This document shows, piece after piece, positions 1 through 12,600 of a stretch of DNA of 64,000 nucleotides (the first letter of the stretch is position 1; the number at the start of each line of letters is the position of its first letter). The notes under the pieces were generated by a model. The model searched no databases. It had not been told where the DNA came from and saw only the letters and a list, made by a program, of their open reading frames with translations. The stretch spans positions 1,417,001 through 1,481,000 of the forward strand of contig CAUJNA010003294.1 in assembly GCA_963377175.1 (NCBI GenBank), given 5' to 3'. The translations under genes were made by a program, and so were the position numbers. The stretch is from Effrenium voratum (Eukaryota > Sar > Dinophyceae > Suessiales > Symbiodiniaceae).

Positions 1-261
1 TGGGAGCGCCTCCCGAGCTCTGAGAGTCTTGCCACTTTCCTCTCTGGCACTGCGGCCAGCTTCTCCACCAGTTGCTCCAGGCGCTCCTCCGGGAATGTCC
101 GGATTCCGCAAAAACCAAACCTTGCACCATCTCTTTGCACCATTTTGAACTTGTGAAACCACACCAGGGCCCCCCGGGAAGTATGACTCAAAGGCTTACC
201 AAGGCCTTCTTGCCAGGGGCCCCTGAGACCTTAGCGCACCCCTGTATGGTATTGTATGGTA

Positions 262-372
262 TCAAGTGAGTGGCGTGAAGCCCATCTCCTCGAAGATCGC
301 TTCGTCTGCATCCTCGAAAGCATCAGGGTCACTGCGGTAGGCGTCGCGCAAGGCATCGCCTGGGCCATTTTT
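262..372 (-). CDS. Candidate 3'-terminal exon, perhaps of the histidine phosphatase gene
   Basis: An open minus-strand segment ends in TGA at 262-264 and encodes an acidic tail (ALRDAYRSDPDAFEDADEAI, then FEEMGFTPLT). Possible acceptors are TTTCAG ending at 373, or CCCAG|GC about 11 bases further in, which would fit the AG|GC junction rule of the neighbouring gene. It lies downstream of the histidine phosphatase exons on the same strand, so it may be that gene's C-terminus. It could also belong to another gene. No family is recognised. Confidence 0.4.
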   Translation of the reverse strand, partial: KNGPGDALRDAYRSDPDAFEDADEAIFEEMGFTPLT

Positions 373-631
373 CTGAAATTTTCCACGGACCACCGTGCCA
401 ATATCAAAGGAACCCCTTGCTTGGACCAAGCTTCTATAGAGAACCTCTTGATCTTGGAGGTGCTGATCCATTCAAAGGCTGGGCGAGCAAAGTGGACCAG
501 CAAGCACTTCAGCTATGTTTTGCTTTTGGAAGTCAGCTGAAGCCGCAACACTGACTTTGCCTGCCAACAGCTTGAAGAACTGCTTGATGGACTTTGGCAG
601 CTGCGGCCAGGTCACCATCTGGGGATATTTC

Positions 632-3600
632 CTGGAATGATTTAGGCAGCGTCCACCACACCTCCCAAGCACGCGTATGCAATTCCAAAGTGCACTCGAG
701 CTGCATGACAACGTCACACTGGTCTAGATGCTACGCAGGTAATTCCCGAACCGGCACCTTTTTCCCTGTGGTTTGCCCCGGGTTAAGCAGGGCGGGTCAT
801 ACAAGACTGTTGATCGCAGTCACAGCAAGAATGCATCATGATCAGTGAGCAACATGCTCCCACGGCAGGCAAAGCTTGTCTTTCTGAAGGCTACCTTTTC
901 GCACAACTCCTACCTTAAGGGCCCCAATTCCACTTTTGAGGGGGTGGGGATCCTGTTCGCGCAACCCCGGCTTGCTACTGACTTGACTTGCTTGACTTTG
1001 AGGCCTCCCTGCTTCCCAGGCCTCTGGCAGCAGCCTCAGCTTCTCAGCGAGGTGGGGGTACTTCCAAAGCAGCTGCTGCGGTGTGGAGCCCAAGTCGTCG
1101 CAACCAGTGACCTCTCCAAGCCACAATCCACGGCTTCAGCCGGCTGAACGTCTGATTCCATAAAGAAACCATCCAAAGTAAGTCAGCGACTGTGGACTTA
1201 AAACAAATCGAGCATTCAGCACTGACGAGATGATTGGCGATTCCGTGCTGTAGATTGCTGAGCCTCTCTCTGAGATTGAGTGGAATGAAGTGAAGGTTGG
1301 CAAGTGGATCGCGTCCAAAATGACGCAAAGCCAACACCATTCTGAGGTGACCTTACCCATTTTGATTAGCTATTTCAACTATTCCCCAACATGGATGCAA
1401 CATGACATATTCTTGCCAAATCGGGCCCGCGGGCCTCACGAATACCAACAAGCCGCCCACGCCGCCCGCCAGCACCCTCCCTGGAAGGAAGCCAAATCGA
1501 ACGAGCATTATACTTTGGAACCCTGTCCAAACCGACTACGCACACACACACACACAGACACACACTCAAATTCAACCTTTCCAGGTTACACAAGCTGGGG
1601 GAAAACGGACCCCTGGAGGGGACACCGAATTTCGGACATGGAATATATCGATGCTATGGAACAGGACGATGAGTGTGGAACAGAACGGTGCGGGTGATAC
1701 AGAACGATGCACGCGGAACGGAACAATGCTTCCTCTGATCCGACAACTGAGGGAATAGAACGATGTTTTGACCAAGCGCGCGATTGCGTAAACAATTGCC
1801 GAGAACAACGAATACAACGTCTTCACGGCCTATTGCAGCCCAACTGCCAGCTGCGCCGGTGAGGCTTGACTGCATCAATATTTTCTGCTACCCTCGGCCA
1901 CCCTCCGAAAAGGAAGACCCTGGTAAATGGAAACATGGACTAAAGGTGCTTTAAATTTGACCCATATCCATTTCGCAAGAATTGGTTCGGCTGCCAGGAT
2001 GCCACCTCTCGAAGCTCAGGCCAGACTTCCAGGCGCGCTGCCTTGTGGTAGAAGGCATCGGGCCAAATGCCTAGCCAGAAGCGAGATGACGTCGCAAGAG
2101 ATTCGGCAGCCGCATCTTTCCCAGCGACAAATGGAACCTACAACACATCATGGCCAAATGCAAGTGGAAGCACGGACGTCACTGACCCTTTTCCGCAAGC
2201 ATGCCGTGATTGAAACGTGCTCGCGCAGGAAACAAGCAAGCGGAGGGCTGCATGTGGGTTCCAAGCGGATGTGTCACCGCGTGAATGTCCTTTTGGGGAA
2301 TGATGGAGGGAAAGCCGAATCAAAGCCCATTGATGCTTTGCCAGTGCGTGTTCCTAGCTGCCCGCCCGGCAAACGGGATGCAACTGCTGCACAACAGCTT
2401 GGGCTTCACAACGATGCACGTTGATGAGTCGGGGTGGTTGGGCGCCAGCATATATTTACTTCCCTCATTTTACATATCCAAGTCTATATGTATATATATA
2501 TATATGTGTAAATTAATATGTGTAAATTAATATGTATTATAATTATGTGTATATGATGGTACCCACAGGGACTTACCTATTTTCAGAACCAATGGTGTTT
2601 GCAGTGTGTTGTACCCGTTTGTGGCTTTGGGGAAGGCACAAAGCACAAAGAAAAGGCACATGTCCAATGACAACCTGAAAATACTCCCAAATGAAACCAA
2701 GTGACGGTTCATTCGCCCGAATTCAAGATTCAATATTATTTTGAGATGTATTCCTTGGAATCTTGAATCTTGAATCCGGCGCCGAAGCAATTTCATTTGT
2801 TTTTATTCGGGGGGTGGGTACAGATTCAAGATTGCCTTAAAACTTTTCCAGGGAATCTTGAATCTTGAATCCGGGCAAATGAACTTTTACTCGTTTTCAT
2901 TCGAGGTGGCGTCCAGATTCAAAAACTTCTCAAGGGAATCTTGAATCTTGAATCCGGCCGCGAATGAATGTTCTTTCGTTTTCATTTGATTTCATTCAGG
3001 CAGCTGGTTCTAATCAGCAAATAGCGTTTCATTCCGGATTTGGTCCTAGTCCTAGTTGAGGGATCCTTGGTTCTAGTCCTAGATTAGTTCTAGTCTACTG
3101 AAACACTTGGGAATCTTTCAGGAAACTGTTGGACATGCCACTTGACATTCAATCATTATAAGAAAGTTAAATCGTCCAGTCCCAGTTTGGTCCTAGTCTT
3201 AGTTGAGAGATCCCTGGTTCCTGTCCCAAAACGTCCCACATGGGCAAACCCTTGCCCTTGTTCGCTTCGTGTTTCCTCTGGACAGCCTGCGGCCGTGTCC
3301 AGCGCTCTCTGCAAAGGAGAGCTGAGCAGCAGCCAGTCGTGGCCATCGCCCAATTCCTGGATTTCATGCTGGTGACGGGAGATCAGCTTGCTCTTAGTTG
3401 GTGAGTTGGTGGTTCTGGTGCCTTGGTGGTTTGGTGGTTAAGGAGGGGCTTCCCGCCCTCTACAAGGACCCGTCCGAGGGGGAAGCTTCCCCATTCTTTC
3501 CAGGGATCCTTGTTTTCAGGAAACCCTCAACAACCCAGGCAAAACGGCCGGTTGTTGAAAAAAAAGAATGGTTCAACAAGAATGGGGAATCAACCCTTAG

Positions 3601-4903
3601 ACAAATCCCAAACCACCAATTAGGGCTTACCTGAGGAAAAGGGCTCTCCCTGGCAAAAGGCAAGCAAACAAGCAATCTCCTACAGCAACTTCGGTGCTCC
3701 AGAGCGGCCATGCAATCGTAAGCTCTTCGCACGCATGCGATGCACACACAGGTAGTCAGCGCTGAAAGCATGGAGCACCAAGCGGACAGTGACATCGACA
3801 AATTTGATGGCATGAACACCTTCCGTCTCTCAGCATGCCCCGGCAGTCTGCAACCAGTGCAGTGGCACAAAGTAATGGGAACCTCAGCTCACGGCAACTA
3901 TGACTCATGAAGTCAACCATTCCGCGGAGAAAAGGGCTCCTCCAACAAAATCTCCAAACAATCTCAGCAACCCAATGGCACGTGAGTTTCTTTTCCTCCA
4001 AACAACCCCAGTGAGTGCCTTCGTCCAAACGGCATCGCCACAACTGGCAAGATATCGTCAGAGTCACAATCAAACCCTATCCAAAAGCGGCCAATTTGGG
4101 TGTGGGCCATGAAAATAGGTACCCAACATACCCTGGTGAATGGAACCAAGGACTAGTTTTTGTCTGTTTGGTTCAATTTGACCCATAGCCATGTGGAGAG
4201 TTACCCAACCTCACCTGAGTCACAATCAAAACCGGGTATTAAAATGGTATGTAAAGAATTGAGAAGGCGGCCGCAACGATTTCTGGCTGGGACTGCCCCT
4301 TACTAACCTTCATCTAACCAGGTTCTGATTGTCTGCCTCTCGCATCCCTCTCCTGGCGCAGCCCAGCGAGGCTCTTGGACGCCTCCTCCGCCTGCGCCTT
4401 GCCCCGCGCCGTGAGCCCCGCGTCGCGGAGGAAGGGATCCTTCCCGGTGTCGCGCATGGCCTAGCGAAACCGCGTGGATTGGCCAGAGCTCGGACTTGTG
4501 GTTTGCCACTCGAACGGCCCTCCCAAAAAAACAACAAGCGCAACAACAAACAAAAACAGAAGTCCAGAACCTGGGGAAGTGAGTCGCGCAGCGTTCATGC
4601 TTGCAGCCTCCTGTGCAGACTTACTATGCTTGAAGATGCGGCACCGGTTTTAGGCATCAGCTTGCCAGCCCAACTGCACCAATTCGCCTGAAAAGCGAGT
4701 AAGTAAAGGAGCACACCAAATCAAGTGCAAAGGAACCGGGAGATATGACTTAACTGCGTAACGCAAACGTCAGTCACCACCAACACGTTTGTTGTCGCTG
4801 CGCTTGCTGAGTTGCTAGCCGTTGAGCCTGGCGCTCTAAGGCATGCCTTGTTGTACTCAGACTCTCCATGCCGGACAAAGATTATGGTCTTCAGGCCGGC
4901 CAT
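632..4903 (-). CDS. Histidine phosphatase superfamily (phosphoglycerate-mutase-like) gene, multi-exon
   Basis: I read five exons on the minus strand: 4847-4903, 4353-4460, 3287-3356, 1013-1111 and 632-661. Exon 1 starts at ATG 4903 and encodes FVRHGESEYNK, the RHG phosphohistidine motif that starts this superfamily. Exon 2 encodes KDPFLRDAGLTARGKAQAEE, the usual 'LT..G..QA' element. Exon 3 encodes LLLSSPLQRALDTA, the 'SPL.RA..TA' element. Exon 4 gives CDDLGSTPQQLLWKYPHL, and exon 5 VWWTLPKSFQ. Exons 1-2 join as AAG|GC to AG|GC, and exons 2-3 as CAG|GA to CAG|GA, both in frame (LRQ|ELGDG). The family uses the RHG histidine as phospho-acceptor in phosphatases and mutases; the substrate cannot be told. 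The second catalytic histidine exon was not found. The family call is solid; exons 4-5 are less certain. Confidence 0.75.
1540..1760. repeat. CA microsatellite and degenerate GGAACAGAACGATG minisatellite
   Basis: A (CA)n tract lies near 1540-1566. It is followed at about 1655-1765 by a degenerate short tandem repeat of the form GGAACAGAACGATG / GATACAGAACGATG. Both lie in a probable intron of the histidine phosphatase gene, between its third and fourth exons. No coding sense was found. Confidence 0.6.
2715..2995. repeat. Three-copy tandem repeat, core GAATCTTGAATCTTGAATCC
   Basis: Three units of roughly 80-90 bp each carry the core GAATCTTGAATCTTGAATCC followed by a GAATGAA/TTCATT-rich stretch. 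An AT-rich stretch (TATATA and GTGTAAATTAATAT repeats) precedes them at about 2488-2545. Short 'GGTCCTAGTC.TAGTTGAG' repeats follow near 3041 and 3190. All lie in the intron upstream (on the plus strand) of histidine phosphatase exon 3. Confidence 0.7.
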
Positions 4904-5004
4904 GGCGCGGGATTGGCATACAGGCAGCAAAGTGTGTTTGTCCGATGGACCCTGAGCACCAAAGAGCTGCCGGGCGCCACGCGCTCGGAAACTCGCGGAA
5001 AGTA

Positions 5005-5126
5005 CAGTGGATGGACGAAATCCTGCACCACCTCAGAAACCCTGGCATGATGATTCCAATGTAAATACCAACAAACAATGGTTTCCCATGGTGTCTTAGG
5101 TGGTGCAGGATTTCGTCCATCCACAG
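5005..5126. mobile_element. Small foldback element (MITE-like hairpin)
   Basis: Two ~29-bp arms are near-perfect inverted repeats: GTGGATGGACGAAATCCTGC and onward at about 5008, and its complement ending near 5125. They enclose about 60 bp. The ends read TA-CAGTGG and CCACAG-TA, so a TA duplication with CAGTGG-type TIRs (Tc1/mariner-derived MITE) is possible, with one mismatch between the ends. There is no coding capacity. Confidence 0.55.
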
Positions 5127-7989
5127 TATAATCCGGGGCCCAGGCATAGGGCGGCAGCGGACTGGCGCAACGGCTGTGCAACATGACCACTGCAAGAGCC
5201 AAAGCTGCCAAACCGCATGCCTCATTGGCAGCCCGTTCGGCATGGGAGGCGCCAGCCTGAGGCTCCAAGCAGCAAACCGGCCCCAGGAAACGCAAGCTAA
5301 GTACTTTCATTCTACCTTACTTTAATACATGCAAAAGGGGTTTCACCGCCACCTGCGCAAGCCAAGCAAGCAGCACGCAAAGAAAAACACCGCATCCAGA
5401 GATCCGATGGAGCTAAGGACGCGCTGGCCCACAGCTTGGCACACGGCTTTGCCAGCATCGCGGCTGCACGGGCTTCCTCCTCAGCCTTGGCTAAGCACGG
5501 AGTCTGGGTTTTGGAGTCTGACGTGCGCATGTTGGCCAAGCTAAAGCTACGCAGCTCAATAATGCACTGGCAGTTGCTTCATGCGTGACATGACCAGGTC
5601 AACTATTAACAGTCTGTTCTTTGCCAAGCGCACGCATGGCAAAGCCACTTGGAACCCATTCACTCTCGCCTGCCCTGCTCAAGGATATTAAAGTTCCTTC
5701 CGCAAGCGCATTTCAGGCTGCAAATCCGCTAGGTAACTAAATGCCACTAGGCCACCATGCAAATCATCAATGGGCGCTTTTTTGCTTGAAACCAACATTT
5801 TATCATTCCAGGTCATCGGTGGTTGCTGTCATGCTTCCTGACCCCTGCCAATCTTTCTCAATAATTGCGGCAAAACATGTTGCATACATGCCATCAATGG
5901 CGCGAGCAGCACAGGTTGGTTCAGCCACAACACGACAATTATGCTCGCAGCGATTGCACCGGTTTGTCATCCTTTGTTTGGTCAGCCGGGCTGGCGATGT
6001 TCTAGCAGCAGCATATTAGTTTTGCATTTCTTATGAAAGGCATGGACTGCAATCAAAGCACAGGCACGAAACTGCTTGACCGAGGCTTGTCTAGATTCTT
6101 GTGGCACTATGACAACGATGCTCATTAACATGTTGCAACCCAGCTTCGATGCCCATGCCCAATGCCCTGGTGCCCTGCGCCCCCAAGGTCGCCAAATGCC
6201 GGTGGAATCCCAGCCAGGATTCCGGCCGCCAAGGCCGCCAAGGGGTCCACCTGCGAGCAAGTGAGGCCAGGGAAGCGCCGGGAGTTTTGTTCAAGTGACA
6301 CCCAGTAGCGTGTCCAAGTGCTGTGGTTTCCTCTCACTTTCGACCCATGTTGACACAACAAGATCTTACAGTCGTTCCCATAAAGCCTTTGCCCATGAGC
6401 TAAAGAGGCAGCTGCACATCCCATGCGCATGTCACTCTGTCGGCTTTTCCCCGCTCCAAGTGCTCCGCCCTGAGGCCCCATGGCAAAGGATGCAAAAACG
6501 GAGTCAAGGGCTGGGCTGGGGACACCCTTCTTGTCCTAGGTACCACGAGAGCTCGGACCCACATTTTCAAAATGCCATCCCTGATGCACACATCCCAGCC
6601 CCGACTGGGACTGCCAGATTGATGTTGATGTCAACCTCTGGCAGCACTGCAACTGGTCTGGATTGCCCTAAGCCACTCAGTGGCTGACAGGTCACAGACC
6701 TTGCTGACCTCTTCGCAAGTGGTCAATAAGGTTCCGCAATGTGGCAGCTGGAAAAACGAACAAGCTGGAACTCAGGCAGAATTTCCATCAGTGGCAGTAT
6801 TTCCATCAGTAAGTGCACTCAGGGTCAAGGGGCCCAAGCTCGCTGCCTATGTCGGCCACTTGGCGGTTTCTGCGGTTTGCGAGCGGTCGCAGGTGTCCAG
6901 GCCGTGCGATGCCGACTCGGCGACTCCGAAACTCTGGCGCTTTCCAAAAATCTCTGACAGCCCATGGGCCGGCTTCCATGGCGTGTTGGGCTCAGGCCCA
7001 AAAAGTGGTTTGTTGCCACCAACATGGGACTCATGTCCAAAACACCCTGTGAAAGGAATGCAGGTTCCAGGCTCGCCGATTCCAGACTTGATATGTCTTA
7101 GGAGCTCCTCCTTTTGCTGGAATCGGCCTGCCCAGGAATTTGCAAGCGACCTGTGACAGTTTACACGCGCGCCAGTCAATAAGTCTTTGGCCAACATCCC
7201 CCTTAGCACAGCTCAGGGTCAACTAAAACGGGCATCGTATAACTTCCAACGTCGTTTTTTTTGGATTGCATGGGGTCAAGCGCCCTACCACAGCAATCGA
7301 GCACTTTGGACTGTGCAAAGGAGCGGGGCTGATTTGAGTCACAATCAAACCGGTGCTCAAGGAGTCTACCCGATATTATGTAAAGAACGAGACGGGCCGT
7401 TGCACTTAAGGTTTTGATTATGGCTCATGTGCGACACGGCGTCTGTCTGAGGCACACGAGGATTCATTTGCAAGATTGAGCCTGATGCATAGGCCCTCCG
7501 CAGATCGTTGGCCTTCAGTAGACAATTGAATTTGCCAAGCTTTGAAACGTGTTTCTGCTGCGGGTCTTTGCAACGGCCGCTCTGCCTTTTTCAGAGCTTG
7601 GTAAGAGTTGGCCTTGTCCAGCCAGCCTTGTCGGCGCGCAAGAAAACACAGCTGGCAGAAGTGGCTGAAACCCCTTCGGCTCTATCAAAACCAAATAGAA
7701 AAAAGCCCGGGTCTGTGTTACTCTTCCGCAGTTGCGCCCCAGAAGCATGGAGGTGGGCAACAACATTCCAATACCAACCATAGGTAGGAAGTAGTCCCAA
7801 CATGATACATCAAGCACACAGTCATCTGCAAATGCTGCTAAGAAGTGTTAAACAATACTTCGCCCACATAAGCCATGGCAAGCTAACCGCTAGCTAGTTT
7901 CCCAAGGATTCAATCAAACCATGTGGCAAGCTGGGTCGCCACTCAAATCGCTCCAGCCCTGCAACAACGCCTGCCTTGGCGCTCGCTGG
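5127..7989. other. Intergenic stretch with no supported gene
   Basis: This lies between the histidine phosphatase 5' end (4903) and the PIMT stop (7990). Open frames here are short, overlap on both strands and show no recognisable motif. A possible Ala-rich minus-strand segment at 5312-5539 is not convincing. I see no repeats apart from short duplicated phrases. Confidence 0.5.
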
Positions 7990-9663
7990 TCACGGGCTGG
8001 ACGGATGCACCAATGGCACGTACATCACCTCGAAAGGTGCAGCGGCAGTGCCGCAGCTTCCTTCTAGCCACATGGTTGCACAATTTCTACACCACGTGCT
8101 GAGAACCTGGTGGCACTTGCAGGCCAAGGTGCTCCCATCAAGCTCTTCTGCTCAAAGTTGCCATTGGGCAGGCGGTCCTTGGAATCAACAATTCAATTTC
8201 AGGTTCACTGGTTGGCACTCCGTGAAATGCACAGTGCGCGGCCAACGCCGCAACCGGCAAACACAATTTCTCGAACATGCAGAACACAAAGCTGTATTTT
8301 TCTGGTCTGCTCAGCTGACTGCGAGCACCTTTCAGTTTTCAGCAAGTTCCCATGAATGTCAATCAGCAAGGCTGGCTTGACGCAATGGCAGCACGTCGAC
8401 CAAACTCCACGAACAAATGCAAGCTCAGCATCAATGGTGCAGAATTGCTGTGATGCGGTGCCAACCTTGGCGCATCGATGCTGAGGTCAACTGAAGGCAT
8501 GCGTGCTGGCGCTTCAATCTGCAAGGGTATGGCCACACAGGGCTGATGATAAGGCAAGCAATGCTAGCAGGTAATTCTCTCCTGTGAAATGACACGGGTG
8601 CCTGGCTGGGATGACCATGCGGCCACCCGGCTTGAGCTGTTCCAGCAGTGACTCCGGCACTGACCTATGGCACGCAGGGAGATGTTCAAGCGCAATGGGC
8701 CACCGCTCCAACTAGAAATCATTGGCACACCCTGTCAAGCACTGGTCAGGCTATGCTTCTACTATCCTTCAGCAACCCAGAAACGGCCTTCCCAACTGAA
8801 ATGGATGGATGGGTGGATGGATGTGGACGGATGTGGATGGAGGTGGATGGATGTGGATGGATGGCTGGGCGGGTTCTTTTTGAAGGGGCCATGAAGCGCT
8901 CCACGCTGAAGTCTCTGAGGCAGCCGCTCGGCTGCAGCCCCCACATGGATGGCGTCGAAAGGCGAGGCCTGTCAGCTCTCGGGCAGTTTCGTTGGCCACG
9001 TAGGAAACTGGTTCTTGGCGCCTGGGATTGGTTCCCAAAACGTAAGTTGATGCTTGGCTCCAAGCGGGTCTAGGCTATGAATTGGGGCCTGAGGGACCTG
9101 ACCCAGGATGCCAGAACCCCTTAAGACCAGGGAGCCAGGGGGGGGAGGCAATGGACGTGAATACTTGCTATTTTGATGCCTGGGTCTGAGAATCAGCTTG
9201 CATCTGATAGAAAGAATGATCCCAAAACAAGTCGTCTGAGGTGATCCCAGCTTCTATCAGCTTCTGCTCGGCCAAATGCATCAGCAAGACGATGGCTGAG
9301 CGGATTCACTGAAATGCAATGGCCTGCGTGACATGCAATGGCCTGCCTTCTCATAGCCTTTCCAGCCATCACCCTGTTCAAACTGAAGGGTGCCGCCTTG
9401 GCTTGCGACAGTCGGCAGCTAGGTATTGAAAGGCTTCGCGAGGCAGGCTACGTGTGTTCTAAATGATGTAAGCAGCGCTTGAAGCAATTCTTCTAAGATG
9501 CTATTCAGCAAGTCCGCGTCAGCCTTGTGCACATTCGCGACAGCTAAATCCACCAGTGGCCACAAGTAGTCAATACCGATCACCTTCCCCTCCTCGCCCA
9601 CCATTCTGGCCATCACCGCAGACAAGTACCCGCTTCCGCTGCCCACATCCAGGGCCCGCATGC
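7990..9663 (-). CDS. PCMT: PIMT exons 3 to 6 and terminal exon (C-terminal half)
   Basis: Exon 3 (9502-9663) begins GC-ATG-CGG and completes [16 protein letters not shown], the SAM-binding motif I. It ends AATA|GC, and joining to exon 4 (9347-9396) gives [15 protein letters not shown]. Exon 4 ends GAGAAG|GC; exon 5 (8919-8968) starts [10 protein letters not shown]. Exons 5 and 6 share TGCC at the junction, so the exact splice point is ambiguous by four bases. The terminal exon ends in TGA at 7990-7992. A GGAT-type microsatellite lies in the exon 5-6 intron. Confidence 0.85.
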
Positions 9664-12600
9664 CTGGCATCGAAGATCTTCTGCACGAAACTCGTTCTAG
9701 GCTTTAGCTCATGAGGGGAGGCGGCTGACCTCTGGATTGTCCCCGAAAGCTTGCGTGAGCCGAATTCACAGGCACTTGGTCTCCGGCAGCCTCCCATGTG
9801 TAGATTACACAACCCCACATCTCTATATTGACTCATGAGTCATCTCGAATTCCCATTCCCACCGCGTTGTTTTTGGTTAAACGTCCCATCCCCCTCCAAA
9901 AAAAAATAGTTAATAGGGGGCGTGTAAGGCAGGGAATTTTCAGTTTTCAGTTTCAGGGGCAGGGTTAGTTTTCAAGCAGTCTAACATTTCGTTCAAAACA
10001 CCAAGGGGGATTGTAGGGAATTTTTAGATTTTTTAAACAATTGTTCATAATGAAACAGGTTAGGATATTGTCATTTACATGGCTAGGATTATGGATTTAT
10101 CAATCATATTATAAATTAACAATATGATAGATAATTATGGTTCTGTTTCAGTTACTATATTCATGTTGTTTAGATGTTTTTTAGTTCGCTCGTGTCTTGC
10201 TTTGTGATGAAAAGTCACCATAACTTTACAGCAGGGACATTCATATCGCCATTGTCGATATTCTTTGTTATTTTTTTTGTATTCCTTATTTCGTTCATAA
10301 TATTCCTTTGCCTGTTGCCTTTCCTTTTCTCGGTTCTGTCTATGTTTCTCTCTACTTTTCTCACCACACCCATTACAGAGTTTTCTCTTATCAGTAAATT
10401 CTACATCTGGGTTAGACTTTTTACACCAACTACATTTTCGCTTACTTTGTTCATCCATAATAATTATACCCATTAACCCTTTAAGTGTTCTTGGGAATTT
10501 TACAATATATTTGTTTTACATTTTTTTCATTTAATAACAGTCTAAGATATTGACATTTTCAAGGTTCGGGTTTCAGACAATTTTATGGCTTTCTGTGGAT
10601 TTCAAGTGTTTAATAATATTACAAGATAATAATACTAATAAACTTAATCTGAATCACTATCAACAGTATCTCTATAGTTAAACCATTCTATAATCAACCT
10701 TTTCTTTTCTAACAAATGACAGACGAATTTATGGTAAAACTCATTATCAAAAATGGTTTTATAAACGACTTTGTCTTTGTTTTCTATATGAGGAGTGGAC
10801 GAAACACTTTACTTGGCCCTAGTACTTTTTTGAACGTTATCGTTTTTGGGGGAGACCTTATCGTTTTACAGTGTTTTCGAACTTTGGCAGATCCGGCTCC
10901 AATATCGCAACTTTGTAGTACAAGTCTAGTACGCAAAGTACACTTCCGCAGCTCCAGCTCGGAAAGTCGCAACTTTGTAGTACACTTCCGCATCTCCAGC
11001 TCGAAAATCGCAACTTTGTAGTACAAGTCTAGTACACAAAGTACACTTCCGCAGCTCCAGCTCAAAAATCGCAACTTTGTAGTACAAGTCTAGTACGCGA
11101 AGTACACTTTCGCAGCTCCAGCTGGAAAATCGCAACTTTGTAGTACACGTCTAGTACGCGAAGTACACTTCCGCAGCTCCAGCTCGGAAAGTCGCAACTT
11201 TGTAGTACACGTCTAGTATACGAAGTACACTTCCGCATCTCCAGCTCGAAAATCGCAACTTTGTAGTACAAATCTAGCACGCGAAGTACACTTTCGCAGC
11301 TCCAGTTCGAAAATCGCAGCTTTGTAGTACAAGTCTAGTACGCGAAGTACACTTCCGCATCTCCAGCTCGGAAATCGCAACTTTGTAGTGCAAGCCTAGT
11401 GTGCGAAGTACACTTCCGCAGCTCCAGCTGGAAAATCGCAACTTTGTAGTACAAGTCTAGTACGCGAAGTACACTTCCGCATCTCCAGCCTAAAAATCAC
11501 AACTTTGTCGCGCAAGTCTAATACGCAAAGTACACTTCCGCAGCTCCAGCTCGAAAATCGCAACTTCTCAGTACAAGTGGCGTATTTACGAAGCACACCT
11601 TGGCAGCTCCAGCTCGAAAGTGGCGACTCGCCTTCTCGTTTTACGGTGGCCACTCCAGGGTCCCACCCTAACTAAGTTGCAACTGCAGGGGTTATTATAG
11701 AGGCGTGTGTTAGTTAAGGGTTATCGTTTTTGGGGGAGACCTTATCGTTTTCCATGGTTTTGGCATGTGTTATGCAAAAACGTACCCCGCCTTGATAAAG
11801 TGGTCTTCGTGCGTTTTGTCCGTGGCTCATATATTGCCATTTCAACATTTTAAGAAAATCTCTACACATTGAAATGTTAAAATTTCTACAAGATACATAA
11901 CCATCATGACTATGAAAAAGAAAATTATAATGAAATTGAGTAGCGGTTTCATAATACAAGATTAACCTATTATCGTATCCATACTCTTTTAATGTTTTGT
12001 CTAAATCAGTTGTAAATATTGTATGTAATGACTTTTTCGTTGGACATTTATTTAACCTCGTCATATACCAAATCCACTTATCCATTTCTTTTAAATTGTC
12101 AGGTTCGTTTTTCATTAAATGTTTTGTAATGGTGCATCTTTTACAACTTACAAAACTCAAAATATTATCAATGATACAGTCAGGTAATATGTCATTTGCT
12201 TTTTTAGCTTTGTTGTTGAATATCTTACAACCACGGCATTTTACAATTTATTTTGTCAATTCTTCTCTGATACACTTATTCATTTTTTCTCTTAATATAT
12301 TAAGGGGTCATTTCTTTAAGTATTTTTAGTTTTTGTAGGGTTGGTATTTTGGGTTTCAGTTTCATCAGTTTCACTTTCAGCATTATTTTATGTCTAAATC
12401 ATGTTTGTTATTTCTTATCTATTAATTCACGGTATAATGATTGAACTGGTTTTATATCGTCCGTTTTGTTTTTGTTGTTTTCCATTTATCAAACATATCT
12501 TTGTATTTACTAAATTCATTTTTTTTTAATTTTCCCTTTGTTCAATCCTTCTTTGAATGCTTCGTCCAACAGTTGTATGTTCATTCTTGAGGGTGCTGTT

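Larger units (their letters stand above)
10644..12283 (-). pseudogene. Unrecognised Polinton gene, broken by two stops and an inserted array unit
   Basis: Reading from ATG 12283, [11 protein letters not shown] is followed by an in-frame TAA. The frame then continues through [13 protein letters not shown] and SFVSCKRC, a possible four-cysteine zinc site. A ~120-residue open region follows ([20 protein letters not shown], later [20 protein letters not shown]) up to [10 protein letters not shown]. There an ~884-bp insertion interrupts it. Beyond it the frame resumes ([31 protein letters not shown]) and ends VDSDSD-stop at 10644. I do not recognise the family. It is the largest Polinton gene here apart from the polymerase, so a structural or accessory role is possible but unsupported. 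Confidence 0.55.

Noticed and set aside
10905..11640. Array resembling a CRISPR at first sight
   Set aside because: The whole unit repeats, there are no unique spacers, and the setting is a eukaryotic mobile element.
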